Origin: Raskinella chloraquaticus (SeqCode)
Lineage (GTDB): Bacteria > Pseudomonadota > Alphaproteobacteria > Rhizobiales > UBA4765
Direction of reading: 5' to 3'
Assembly (NCBI GenBank): GCA_002365175.1
Contig: DEZK01000027.1
Coordinates: 62,001-126,000, forward strand
Length of the DNA stretch: 64,000 nucleotides
The stretch's first letter is position 1; each line of letters opens with the position of its first letter. Position numbers and translations under genes: made by a program. Below the pieces are notes generated by a model that saw only the letters and a list, made by a program, of their open reading frames with translations, made no database searches and was not told the origin of the DNA. Positions 8,807 through 16,626 of this stretch are shown here, piece after piece.

Positions 8807-9960
8807 GGCGCGGGCCCCGGGCGATTGGTGGCGGCAGGCTTCGGCCTGGCCTTGAAGAAGCGGCCCTGTGCGTCCTCCCACGCGCCCAGAATGCCACGTG
8901 GCATGGCAAGCGTGACGAGAACGAACAGACCGCCGAGCGCAAACAGCCAGTAGGCGGCAAGCCAGCCGGTGGTGAAGATGGTCTTGAGATAGTTGACGAC
9001 GATCGCGCCGATGGCCGCGCCCACCAGCGTTCCACGCCCGCCGACGGCCACCCAGATGACAGCCTCGATGGAATTGGTGGGGGCAAATTCGGACGGATTG
9101 ATGATGCCAACCTGCGGCACATAGAGTGCGCCGGCGATCCCAGCCATCATGGCCGAGAAGGTGAAGACGACGAGTTTGTAATGCTCGACCCGGTAGCCAA
9201 GGAAGCGGGTGCGGGTTTCACCATCGCGGATGGCCACCAGCACCTTGCCGAAGCTTGAGGCTGCCATGGCGCGTGCCGCCAGAAAGCTTGCCATCAGCGT
9301 CAGGCCGCTGATGATGAAAAGAGCGATGCGCGTGCCCGGTGACTGCACCGAGAAGCCAAGGATATCCTTGAAATCGGTCAGGCCATTATTGCCGCCAAAC
9401 CCCATATCGTTGCGAAAGAATGCAAGCAGCAGCGCGTAGGTGACGGCCTGGGTAATGATCGACAGATAGACGCCCGTGACCCGGCTGCGGAAGGCAAGCC
9501 AGCCAAAGACGAAGGCGATGGCGCCGGGCACCAGAACCGCCATTGCGACCGCGTAGGGGAATGACTGGAAACCCCACCACGGTATCGGCAGTTCCTTCCA
9601 GTTGAGGAAGACCATGAAATCAGGCAGCACCGGGTGGCCATAGACGCCGCGCGTGCCGATCTGGCGCATCAGATACATGCCCATCGCATAGCCGCCAAGC
9701 GCGAAGAAGGCGCCATGGCCAAGCGACAGGATGCCGCAATACCCCCAGACGAGATCAAGGGCGATGGCGAGAATGGCGTAGCACAGATATTTGCCGATCA
9801 GCACCACGGTGCCAATCGAGATATGGAAGGGTGAATCGGGCGCCAGCGCCAGATGGCAGACCGGCACGATCGCGATCAGCGCCATCAGCGCGGCAAGAAA
9901 GATGGCGCCCCGCTTTTCCACAAAGGCGATAAGGCGTGGGCCAGTCGACGTCGCCATCAT
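8803..9960 (-). CDS. urtC: Urea ABC transporter permease UrtC
   Basis: An inner-membrane channel subunit of the urea importer, 385 residues, LivM-like. It has about ten hydrophobic segments starting at AIFLAALMALIAIVPV, the stretch DLVWGYCGILSLGHGAFFALGGY split around a membrane turn, and the EAA-like loop RDGETRTRFLGYRVEHYK that contacts the ATPase. Its ATG overlaps the urtB stop (ATGA), and its own stop overlaps urtD. The length and order are standard for urt operons. Confidence 0.96.
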   Translation of the reverse strand: MMATSTGPRLIAFVEKRGAIFLAALMALIAIVPVCHLALAPDSPFHISIGTVVLIGKYLCYAILAIALDLVWGYCGILSLGHGAFFALGGYAMGMYLMRQIGTRGVYGHPVLPDFMVFLNWKELPIPWWGFQSFPYAVAMAVLVPGAIAFVFGWLAFRSRVTGVYLSIITQAVTYALLLAFFRNDMGFGGNNGLTDFKDILGFSVQSPGTRIALFIISGLTLMASFLAARAMAASSFGKVLVAIRDGETRTRFLGYRVEHYKLVVFTFSAMMAGIAGALYVPQVGIINPSEFAPTNSIEAVIWVAVGGRGTLVGAAIGAIVVNYLKTIFTTGWLAAYWLFALGGLFVLVTLAMPRGILGAWEDAQGRFFKARPKPAATNRPGPAP

Positions 9961-11573
9961 TGATCGACAGCCCTGCCCTTGAGCGCGAAGAGACCGCGCG
10001 GGCGTTTCTGGATGAAAAGAATAAGCAGGACCAGGATGGCGATCTTGGCCAGCACGGCGCCGGCAAAAGGTTCAAGCCCCTTGTTGGCGATGCCAAGCGT
10101 GAAGGCCGCAAACAGCGTTCCCCACAGATTGCCCACCCCGCCAAACACCACCACCATGAAGCTGTCGATGATGTAGCTTTGCCCGAGATTGGGACTCACA
10201 TTGTCGATCTGGCTGAGCGCCACCCCGGCCATTCCGGCAATGCCGGAGCCAAGGCCGAATGTCATCATGTCGACGAAGCGGGTGCGGATGCCCATGGCGC
10301 TTGCCATCCGCCGGTTCTGGGTGACGGCCCGCATCTGCAGGCCAAGGGGTGTTGCCTTGAGGATGACGAGCAGCAGCGCGAAGATGACAAGGGTGAACAC
10401 GACGATCCACAAGCGCCCATAGGTGACCTGCAGCCCCATGACATTGAACGCGCCGGTCATGAAGGACGGGCTTGCGACCGACAGGTTCGTTGGGCCAAAC
10501 CAGCTGCGGATGGCCTGCTGCAGGATAAGACTGATGCCGAAGGTCGCCAGCAATGTTTCGAGCGGGCGCCCGTAAAGGAAACGGATGACGCCGCGCTCGA
10601 TGGCGATGCCAACCAATGCGGTTGCCAGAAAGGCAAGCGGAATGGCCAGCGGCAGTGACCAGTCGATCAGATGTGGCGCTTTTGCCCGGAAGCCTTCCTG
10701 CACGAGAAACGTGACATAGGCGCCGAGCATGACCATTTCGCCATGGGCCATGTTGATGACGCCCATGACGCCGAAGGTGATGGCAAGGCCGATGGCGGCC
10801 AACAACAGAACCGAGCCGAGCGAAATGCCAAACCATACGGTCTGGGCTGCAAGTTGTAATTTCTGACGGCCTTCTATGGCCGCTATTCCGCGATCAAGCG
10901 TGTCCTTGAGGCCGCCACGTGCCTCTCCTGCCATCTGCCTGAGCAATGACAGGCTTTCATTGTCGCTGTTAGCCGCAAGGCGTTGCGCGGCGGCGATGCG
11001 CTGGGGTTCCGGGGCGGCAGTCGACGACAGGGTCAGAACCGCTCTCGCATCCTCAAGGGCGCGGCGGATGCCGTCATCTTTTTCCTGTGCCAGTGCTGCG
11101 TCGATGGTGGGCAAGGCAGAGGCATCGCGTGATTTGACGACCGTTTCGGCAGCCTTCAGGCGTTGCGCAGGGTCGGGCGAGAGCAATGTCATCGAGCCCA
11201 GCGCCGCCTGGACCTGGCCGCGCAGACGATTATTGAGACGCACCGACGAGGCGGAGGCTGGAATATCGGTCGCCACGCCGCTGCGCGCGTTGAAACTCCT
11301 TCCGGCGGCGTCCTTGTAAAAAACGGCTGTGTCACCGGCGACGAAAAACAGACGACGATCACCCAAGGCCTCAAGGATAGCGACCCCCGCCGCCACACCG
11401 GAGCGGGCGATCAGCGCAATCGCTGCCTCGGTGTCGCCGAAGCTGTCGGCGGCAAGTTTGTCGAGCGCGGTCTCGATATCCCTTGCGCCAGGCGCCTGCG
11501 CCACGGCAAGGCCAGACGACAGCGCGAGCCACAGAGCCGCCCATAACACACGCAGGAAAGCCGGTACCGGCAT
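9957..11573 (-). CDS. urtB: Urea ABC transporter permease UrtB
   Basis: The second urea permease, LivH-like, 538 residues. A signal peptide (LRVLWAALWLALSSGLAVAQA) and about 220 residues of periplasmic, alpha-helical sequence precede the membrane domain, an N-terminal extension usual in UrtB. The membrane part starts at VWFGISLGSVLLLAAIGLAI and carries FGVMGVINMAHGEMVMLGAY. ATG 11573 has an AAAGG ribosome site; ATG 11594 upstream is an alternative. About 140 bases separate it from urtA, including a hairpin. Confidence 0.94.
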   Translation of the reverse strand: MPVPAFLRVLWAALWLALSSGLAVAQAPGARDIETALDKLAADSFGDTEAAIALIARSGVAAGVAILEALGDRRLFFVAGDTAVFYKDAAGRSFNARSGVATDIPASASSVRLNNRLRGQVQAALGSMTLLSPDPAQRLKAAETVVKSRDASALPTIDAALAQEKDDGIRRALEDARAVLTLSSTAAPEPQRIAAAQRLAANSDNESLSLLRQMAGEARGGLKDTLDRGIAAIEGRQKLQLAAQTVWFGISLGSVLLLAAIGLAITFGVMGVINMAHGEMVMLGAYVTFLVQEGFRAKAPHLIDWSLPLAIPLAFLATALVGIAIERGVIRFLYGRPLETLLATFGISLILQQAIRSWFGPTNLSVASPSFMTGAFNVMGLQVTYGRLWIVVFTLVIFALLLVILKATPLGLQMRAVTQNRRMASAMGIRTRFVDMMTFGLGSGIAGMAGVALSQIDNVSPNLGQSYIIDSFMVVVFGGVGNLWGTLFAAFTLGIANKGLEPFAGAVLAKIAILVLLILFIQKRPRGLFALKGRAVDQ

Positions 11574-11602
11574 TGACAACCTTTGAAGACACATCAGGGA
11601 AA

Positions 11603-11631
11603 ACGGGCGAGCCCGCTGAGGCGCCGCCCGT
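11603..11631 (-). terminator. Hairpin between urtA and urtB, possible attenuator
   Basis: In the leftward transcript, arms ACGGGCG and CGCCCGT (7 perfect pairs, 15-base loop) are followed by TTTTCC. It sits about 80 bases after the urtA stop. It would let the binding protein be made in excess over the membrane subunits by partial termination or by protecting the urtA message. I infer the role from position and structure. Confidence 0.5.
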
Positions 11632-11710
11632 CTTTATTCATCATCGTCAGATTGGCAGAAAGGCAGGAAGTTGCCACATGGCGTCCCTGGCCCGCCCGTC
11701 CGTTGTCAGA

Positions 11711-13003
11711 TCAGGCTCCGCACTTGCTGGTCTTGACGTTGAAGTTGCCGCACTTCTTGTCGACCCAATCGCCGATCAGATCCTTCGACCCGTCGAGATG
11801 CTTCGACCAGGCATCGCCCGCCACCAGGTCCTTCGTCTGCCAGACGATATCGAACTGGCCGTCCTTGCGCACTTCGCCGATGAAGACAGGCTTGGTGATG
11901 TGGTGGTTTGGCAACATCCTGGAAATGCCGCCTGTCAGGTTCGGCGCCTCGATACCGGGCAGCGCGTCGATGACCTTGTCGGCATCGAATGACTTCACCT
12001 TTTCAACCGCCTTCACCCACATATTGAAGCCGATGAAATGGGCTTCCATCGGATCATTGGTGACGCGTTTGGGGTTCTTGGTGAACTCCTTCCACTGCTT
12101 GATGAAGGCATCGTTGATCGGCGATTTGATCGACTGGAAGTAATTCCACGCGGCGAGGTGGCCAACGAGGTTGGTGGTGTCGATGCCGGCAAGCTCTTCC
12201 TCGCCGACCGAGAAGGCGACAACCGGGATATCGGTTGCCTTGACGCCGGCATTCGCCAGTTCCTTGTAGAAGGGGACGTTGGCATCGCCATTGATGGTCG
12301 AGACCACGGCAGTCTTCTTTCCGGCTGAGCCGAATTTCTTGATATCCGCGACAATCGTCTGCCAGTCGGAATGACCAAAAGGCGTGTAGTTGATCATGAT
12401 GTCGTCTTTGGCGACACCCTTGGCCAGCAGATAGGCCTCGAGAATCTTGTTGGTGGTGCGCGGATAAACGTAGTCGGTACCAGCCAGCACCCAGCGCTTG
12501 GCTTCGCCACCATCCTTCGACATCAGGTAATCTACCGCGGGGATCGCCTGCTGGTTTGGGGCAGCGCCCGTGTAGAAGACGTTGCGCTCGCTCTCCTCGC
12601 CTTCATACTGGACCGGATAGAAGAGGACCGAATTCAGCTCCTTGAACACCGGCAGCACCGATTTGCGGCTGACCGAGGTCCAGCAGCCGAAGGTCGCAGC
12701 GACCTTTTCCTTGGAGATCAGTTCGCGGGCTTTCTCCGCAAAAAGCGGCCAGTTCGACGCCGGATCGACCACGACTGCTTCAAGTTTGCGGCCCAGAACG
12801 CCGCCCTTCTTGTTCTGCTCCTCGATCAGCATGAGCATGACGTCCTTCAACGTCGTCTCCGAGATCGCCAGAGTGCCCGAGAGCGAATGAAGAATACCGA
12901 TCTTGACCGGGCCGGCTTGTGCCGAAGCCGGGCGGATACCGCTCGCCAACACCGTCGCGCCGCCAGCGGCAGCCCCCAATATACTACGCCGAGTGAATGC
13001 CAT
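11711..13003 (-). CDS. urtA: Urea ABC transporter substrate-binding protein UrtA
   Basis: The periplasmic urea receptor, 430 residues. It begins with a twin-arginine-like signal (FTRRSILGAAAGG, cleavage probably after PASA), followed by the LivJ-type fold start VKIGILHSLSGTLAISE. The segments GCWTSVSRKSVLPVFKE, LFYPVQYEGEE and AGTDYVYPRTTNKI are characteristic of UrtA rather than of amino-acid or amide receptors. GGAG lies 6 bases before the ATG. It is the first gene of urtABCDE and is preceded by a sigma-54 promoter, so it is likely induced on nitrogen limitation. No urease genes are in the window. Confidence 0.96.
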   Translation of the reverse strand: MAFTRRSILGAAAGGATVLASGIRPASAQAGPVKIGILHSLSGTLAISETTLKDVMLMLIEEQNKKGGVLGRKLEAVVVDPASNWPLFAEKARELISKEKVAATFGCWTSVSRKSVLPVFKELNSVLFYPVQYEGEESERNVFYTGAAPNQQAIPAVDYLMSKDGGEAKRWVLAGTDYVYPRTTNKILEAYLLAKGVAKDDIMINYTPFGHSDWQTIVADIKKFGSAGKKTAVVSTINGDANVPFYKELANAGVKATDIPVVAFSVGEEELAGIDTTNLVGHLAAWNYFQSIKSPINDAFIKQWKEFTKNPKRVTNDPMEAHFIGFNMWVKAVEKVKSFDADKVIDALPGIEAPNLTGGISRMLPNHHITKPVFIGEVRKDGQFDIVWQTKDLVAGDAWSKHLDGSKDLIGDWVDKKCGNFNVKTSKCGA

Positions 13004-13063
13004 TCATATCTCCTGCTCACGGAACTCGCTCGAACCCCTTTTCAGGTTCGCGCGGCTCTAGCG

Positions 13064-13081
13064 AGCAAGGGACGTGCCAAG
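13064..13081 (-). promoter_or_regulatory. Sigma-54 (RpoN) promoter of urtABCDE
   Basis: On the minus strand the site reads CTTGGCACGTCCCTTGCT, which matches the -24/-12 consensus (TGGCACG, 4 bases, TTGCW) at every conserved position. The predicted start is near 13053, giving a leader of about 50 bases that includes a 6-bp hairpin (13031-13036 with 13045-13050) and the GGAG site. A possible NtrC half-site (TGCACC...TGG on the minus strand, about 13148-13133) lies some 87 bases upstream of the start, a normal enhancer distance. Confidence 0.8.
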
Positions 13082-13173
13082 GTCAGGGCTGGCGGATTCG
13101 GGATGGTTCAACGGCCAACAGCGGCAAATTAGCCGCCAATCAGGTGCATACAATCGGAAGTGATCACTATTTA

Positions 13174-13194
13174 GGCCGACAAAAGCTGTCAGCC
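13174..13194 (-). terminator. Possible terminator of the sugar ABC operon
   Basis: In the leftward transcript GGCTGACA and TGTCGGCC form an 8-pair stem (one G-U) with a 5-base loop, about 32 bases after the stop of the last permease gene. It is followed by TAAATAG rather than a clean T-run, so termination may be weak. It would separate this operon from the urtA promoter just downstream. Confidence 0.4.
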
Positions 13195-13225
13195 TATCTT
13201 TTAATCACGCTTGGAAAACAAGACA

Positions 13226-14077
13226 TCAACTCTTCACGGCGCCGGATGTCAGCCCGGCGACCATATAACGGCGGAAGAGGTAATAGATGGCAACAGGCGG
13301 CAGGGCGTAGATCAGGCCGGTTGCCATCATCAGATTCCACGGGCTGTCGTCAGCGCCGAGGAACAGGCCGAGTGCCACAGCCAGCGGCACGTCTTTTTCC
13401 GCCGATAGCAGCAGGAAGGCATAAAGATATTCATTCCATGCCAGCAACAGGGCGTAGACACCGATGGCGACAAGCGACGGCGCCATCAGCGGAACGAAGA
13501 TCAGCCGGAAAATCTGCAGCGGTGTCGCTCCGTCGACGAGCGCTGCTTCGTCCAGCTCGCGTGGCAGCTTGTCGGCCGCCTGCTTCAGCACCCAGATGGC
13601 ATAGGGCGATGCCAGCGCCACCATGGCAAGGATCAGAGCGAGGTGGGTGTCGAGGAGACCCAGATTACCCATGCCTTTGTACATCGGCACCGCCAGGAAG
13701 GCGGCAGGAATGAGATAGGTTGCGAGTGCCATCAGCATGACATAGCGCCCTCCGGCAAGGCGCAGGCGCGAAATCGCGAAGGCAGCCGATGTGGCAATGA
13801 AGAGCGTGATGATGCCGGTTGATGCGGCAATGAAAAAGCTGTTGCCAAGCTGGCGCCAGAAATCGCGCAGATAATAATGCTGCTGCGTCAGAGCGATCTT
13901 GAAATTCTGCAGCGTCGGCTCGCTTGGCCACAGACGACCGGACAGATACTCCTTCTCGTTCGACAGCGCGATCACCAGCAGATTATAGATCGGCAGCAGC
14001 GTCCACACGAGGATCGGCAGCGCCAGAAGCCACAGCCACCAATCTCCAAAGACTGATCTGCCGTCTGCGTCTTTCAC
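13226..14077 (-). CDS. Carbohydrate ABC transporter permease, MalG type
   Basis: An inner-membrane permease of the CUT1 sugar-importer class, 283 residues with six membrane segments. The EAA loop DEAALVDGATPLQIFRLIF lies at about residues 188-206 and contacts the ATPase. The C-terminal end MVAGLTSGAVKS is typical of MalG/UgpE-like proteins. Its start overlaps the stop of the MalF-type gene by 4 bases. The sugar is not predictable. No ATPase gene is found in the operon. Confidence 0.93.
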   Translation of the reverse strand: MKDADGRSVFGDWWLWLLALPILVWTLLPIYNLLVIALSNEKEYLSGRLWPSEPTLQNFKIALTQQHYYLRDFWRQLGNSFFIAASTGIITLFIATSAAFAISRLRLAGGRYVMLMALATYLIPAAFLAVPMYKGMGNLGLLDTHLALILAMVALASPYAIWVLKQAADKLPRELDEAALVDGATPLQIFRLIFVPLMAPSLVAIGVYALLLAWNEYLYAFLLLSAEKDVPLAVALGLFLGADDSPWNLMMATGLIYALPPVAIYYLFRRYMVAGLTSGAVKS

Positions 14078-14964
14078 GATTTGGCCTCGGCATCGCTCTG
14101 CGCCAGGCGGCGCACCATGATGATGATGAGCGGCAGGACAAAGGGCATCGCCACAATAATCGAGGCAATCCCGAGATCGAGCTTGTCGATGCGCAGATAG
14201 CGCACGCCGAGCGTTGCCAGCACATGCGTCTGGTCGGCCGGCCCGCCACCGGTGAGGAGATAGACGCTGTTGAAATCACCCAGCGTCCAGATCATCGAGA
14301 GAAAGGTCGAGGTGATGTAGAGGCCAGCCAGCGAGGGCCAGGTGATGTGGCGGAACTGTTGGAGCCGCGAGGCGCCGTCGACCGCTGCCGCCTCGTAGAG
14401 TTCGTGGGGAATGGCGAGCCTGCCGGTGATGAGGATCAGCGTCCAGAACGGCAGCGATTTCCAGATATGGGTGAAGATGGCGGCGGCAAAGGCAAAATGC
14501 TTGTCGGTCAGCCAGGGCGGCCCGTCCTGCCCTGTCCACTGGAAAATCTGGGCGTTGAGAATGCCCCATTCAGGATGGAGAAAGAGACGAAGGCTGAGGA
14601 TCGTCGGGATCGATGGCATCGCCCATGGCAGAAGAAACAGCAGCAGCACAAATTTGACCATCGGGCGCTGGACGACAAAAAATCCTGACAGTCCGAGCGC
14701 CAGCAGGAATTTGAGATTGACGCCGACAAGCAGGAAGATCGCCGTGTTCTTCAAGGCGGTAAAGAAAACGGGATCACGAAAAAGCTCTATATAGGCCTGT
14801 GGTTTCAAACCGAGATAAAAGCCGTAAAGGACGGGATAAACAACGAAGACCGCGAAAACCAGAATAAAGGGAAAGACCATCGCCAGCGCCCAGATGGCGC
14901 GCGTGTCGGCCATCCACGGTGTGGGGCGGGCAAGCGAGGGCGAGGAGAGGGCGGCGATCGTCAT
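14074..14964 (-). CDS. Carbohydrate ABC transporter permease, MalF type
   Basis: The partner permease, 296 residues. It has an N-terminal membrane segment (ALAMVFPFILVFAVFVVYPV) and the EAA loop YEAAAVDGASRLQQFRHIT at about residues 191-209. Length and topology fit the short MalF/UgpA-like subunits. A 12-bp hairpin lies in the 66-base gap after the binding-protein gene, and a palindrome CCCTTCGAAGGG (14972-14983) sits just before the start. It would form a heterodimer with the MalG-type subunit. Confidence 0.93.
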   Translation of the reverse strand: MTIAALSSPSLARPTPWMADTRAIWALAMVFPFILVFAVFVVYPVLYGFYLGLKPQAYIELFRDPVFFTALKNTAIFLLVGVNLKFLLALGLSGFFVVQRPMVKFVLLLFLLPWAMPSIPTILSLRLFLHPEWGILNAQIFQWTGQDGPPWLTDKHFAFAAAIFTHIWKSLPFWTLILITGRLAIPHELYEAAAVDGASRLQQFRHITWPSLAGLYITSTFLSMIWTLGDFNSVYLLTGGGPADQTHVLATLGVRYLRIDKLDLGIASIIVAMPFVLPLIIIMVRRLAQSDAEAKS

Positions 14965-14992
14965 CGGCTGTCCCTTCGAAGGGTCGCATGAT

Positions 14993-15022
14993 CGTCGGGC
15001 CGCCGGCGATGGCGGCCCGACG
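14993..15022 (-). repeat. 12-bp perfect inverted repeat between binding-protein and permease genes
   Basis: Arms CGTCGGGCCGCC (14993-15004) and GGCGGCCCGACG (15011-15022) with a 6-base loop give a very stable GC-rich hairpin 8 bases after the binding-protein stop. There is no T-run. Such structures after binding-protein genes often stop 3' exonucleases and set high expression of the receptor relative to the permeases. That role is inferred here. Confidence 0.7.
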
Positions 15023-15030
15023 GAATTGAA

Positions 15031-16404
15031 TCAGCCAGCGATTTCCTTGATGCGCTTGATCATCTCGTCAACCGCGACATCTGGCGAGACCTTGTCCTGC
15101 ATGACGCGCTGCATGGCGCGTGCCCAGGCGTTTTCGGCGTTCACCTGGGTGAAGCGGAAATTATAGACGAACTGAAACGGCACGGTTCCTTCCGAGAACT
15201 GGCGGTGGACCACGGCGCGATGCGGATCGCCCGCGTTCCAGAACGGTGATTTGGTGCTCTCAACCGTCACCGGATACCAGCGCCCGAGCGAGCCTTCGAC
15301 GAAGGGCCGCAGATTTTCCTCCTGCATGAGGAAGGCGAGGAATTCCTTGCCCTTCGCCTTGTTCCTGGCGTCAGCGAAGACAACGGCCGTCTTGGTTGCC
15401 GCGAGATTGGGGATGACGCTGCCATCGGGGCGGTTCGGCCATTTGGTGGTGGCGATCTTCTTCTCGTAATTCTCCTTGGCGTTCGCCCGCTGCTCGGGCG
15501 TCAGTGCCGCATTATTCGAATCATCCAGCCATTTCGCTGCAATCGAGATGGTGGCGTTATGCGTCATCACCGTCTGCTTGGTGTGGAAGGCGTTGTTATT
15601 GTCAGGATCCTTCCACGACAGCGAGGAGGGTGGCGTGCAGGATTTGGCATTGATCGAGGTATAGAATGTGAGCGCTTCGATCATGGCAGCGCGGTTCTTG
15701 GGTTGATCGAGGACGATTTTGCCATCCTCATCCACGACTTGCGCGTTATAGGCGGATGCGACCATGAGGAAGGAATAGAAGGTGTCGGAGGCCTCGATGC
15801 CGAGCGGATGGCCGATGGCATAGATGCGCTGACCCTTGGCGCGCAGCGCCGGCTGGACCTTGTCGCACCAGAAATTCCAATAGCCGCTCCAGTCGGTCGG
15901 AATATCGCTTTCCTTGAAGCCGGCATCGGTCAGCATGTCGCGCCAGTAATTGATATGGATGGTCTGGCGCTGGATCGGCATGGCGAAATAGGATTTTTTC
16001 TTGAGCTTGTCGTTATAGAGCCAGGTGGTGGCAAGGGCGTCCGGCACGAAAGCCGATTTCATCGGATTGACGATATCCGAGAGATCTTCGAGCCTGCCCT
16101 CATAGGCCCATTTACCGGTGGTGCGGAAATCATAGGTGGTGCAGAAGCCAAGATCAGGCGGCGTTCCCGCTTCCACCGCGCCTACCGATTTGGTGACGCA
16201 ATCCTCGGTCGAATAAAGAGAGATATCGACCTTGATGCCGGTTTTCTTCTGAAATTTGTCGACAGCTGCGAACAGAGCGTCATCCTCGGATTTATAAAAC
16301 CCTTTGGTGAACCAAACGGTGATGGTTTCCTGGGCTTGCGCCAGTGCCGGCGCCAGCGACAGGATGGATGCTAGTCCAAGTGCAATCATGCGATGTGATG
16401 ACAA
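15031..16404 (-). CDS. Carbohydrate ABC transporter substrate-binding protein
   Basis: A periplasmic binding protein of the extracellular solute-binding family 1, about 457 residues. Signal peptide MIALGLASILSLAPALAQAQ is followed by ETITVWFTKGFYKSEDDALF and a sugar-binder fold with WKDPDNNNAFHTKQTVMTHN in the second half. The long upstream open frame is not coding. A GGGGAGG ribosome site (16413-16419) lies 8 bases before a TTG at 16404, while ATG 16389 is 23 bases from it, so the TTG (residues SSHRMIALGL) is the likely start and adds a positive charge to the signal. The sugar is unknown. Confidence 0.9.
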   Translation of the reverse strand: MSSHRMIALGLASILSLAPALAQAQETITVWFTKGFYKSEDDALFAAVDKFQKKTGIKVDISLYSTEDCVTKSVGAVEAGTPPDLGFCTTYDFRTTGKWAYEGRLEDLSDIVNPMKSAFVPDALATTWLYNDKLKKKSYFAMPIQRQTIHINYWRDMLTDAGFKESDIPTDWSGYWNFWCDKVQPALRAKGQRIYAIGHPLGIEASDTFYSFLMVASAYNAQVVDEDGKIVLDQPKNRAAMIEALTFYTSINAKSCTPPSSLSWKDPDNNNAFHTKQTVMTHNATISIAAKWLDDSNNAALTPEQRANAKENYEKKIATTKWPNRPDGSVIPNLAATKTAVVFADARNKAKGKEFLAFLMQEENLRPFVEGSLGRWYPVTVESTKSPFWNAGDPHRAVVHRQFSEGTVPFQFVYNFRFTQVNAENAWARAMQRVMQDKVSPDVAVDEMIKRIKEIAG

Positions 16405-16626
16405 TGCTGTATCCTCCCCTCGTCGTCTGTCCTTGTGGTTGCGCCTTGAGTGATGGCGCCCCGGACAGTTCCTGAGCGGATGTTCGCCTTGCGGAAGGGA
16501 GGAGTCAACCAAGCCTTGGGCGCACCAATTGATGTTGCGCCCTTGTGATGGGGCGGTTGCGCGCAGGGCATCAACCCGGCCTGGCCGATTCCGCCCTTTT
16601 GACATGTATTGACCCGCGTTTTCGGA

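Noticed and set aside
9936..10658. 240-codon open frame antisense to urtB/urtC, rich in His and charged residues
   Set aside because: It is the complement of hydrophobic membrane-segment codons in the permease genes.
16405..16605. N-terminal extension of the sugar-binding protein
   Set aside because: It precedes a proper signal peptide and ribosome site and contains no conserved sequence.
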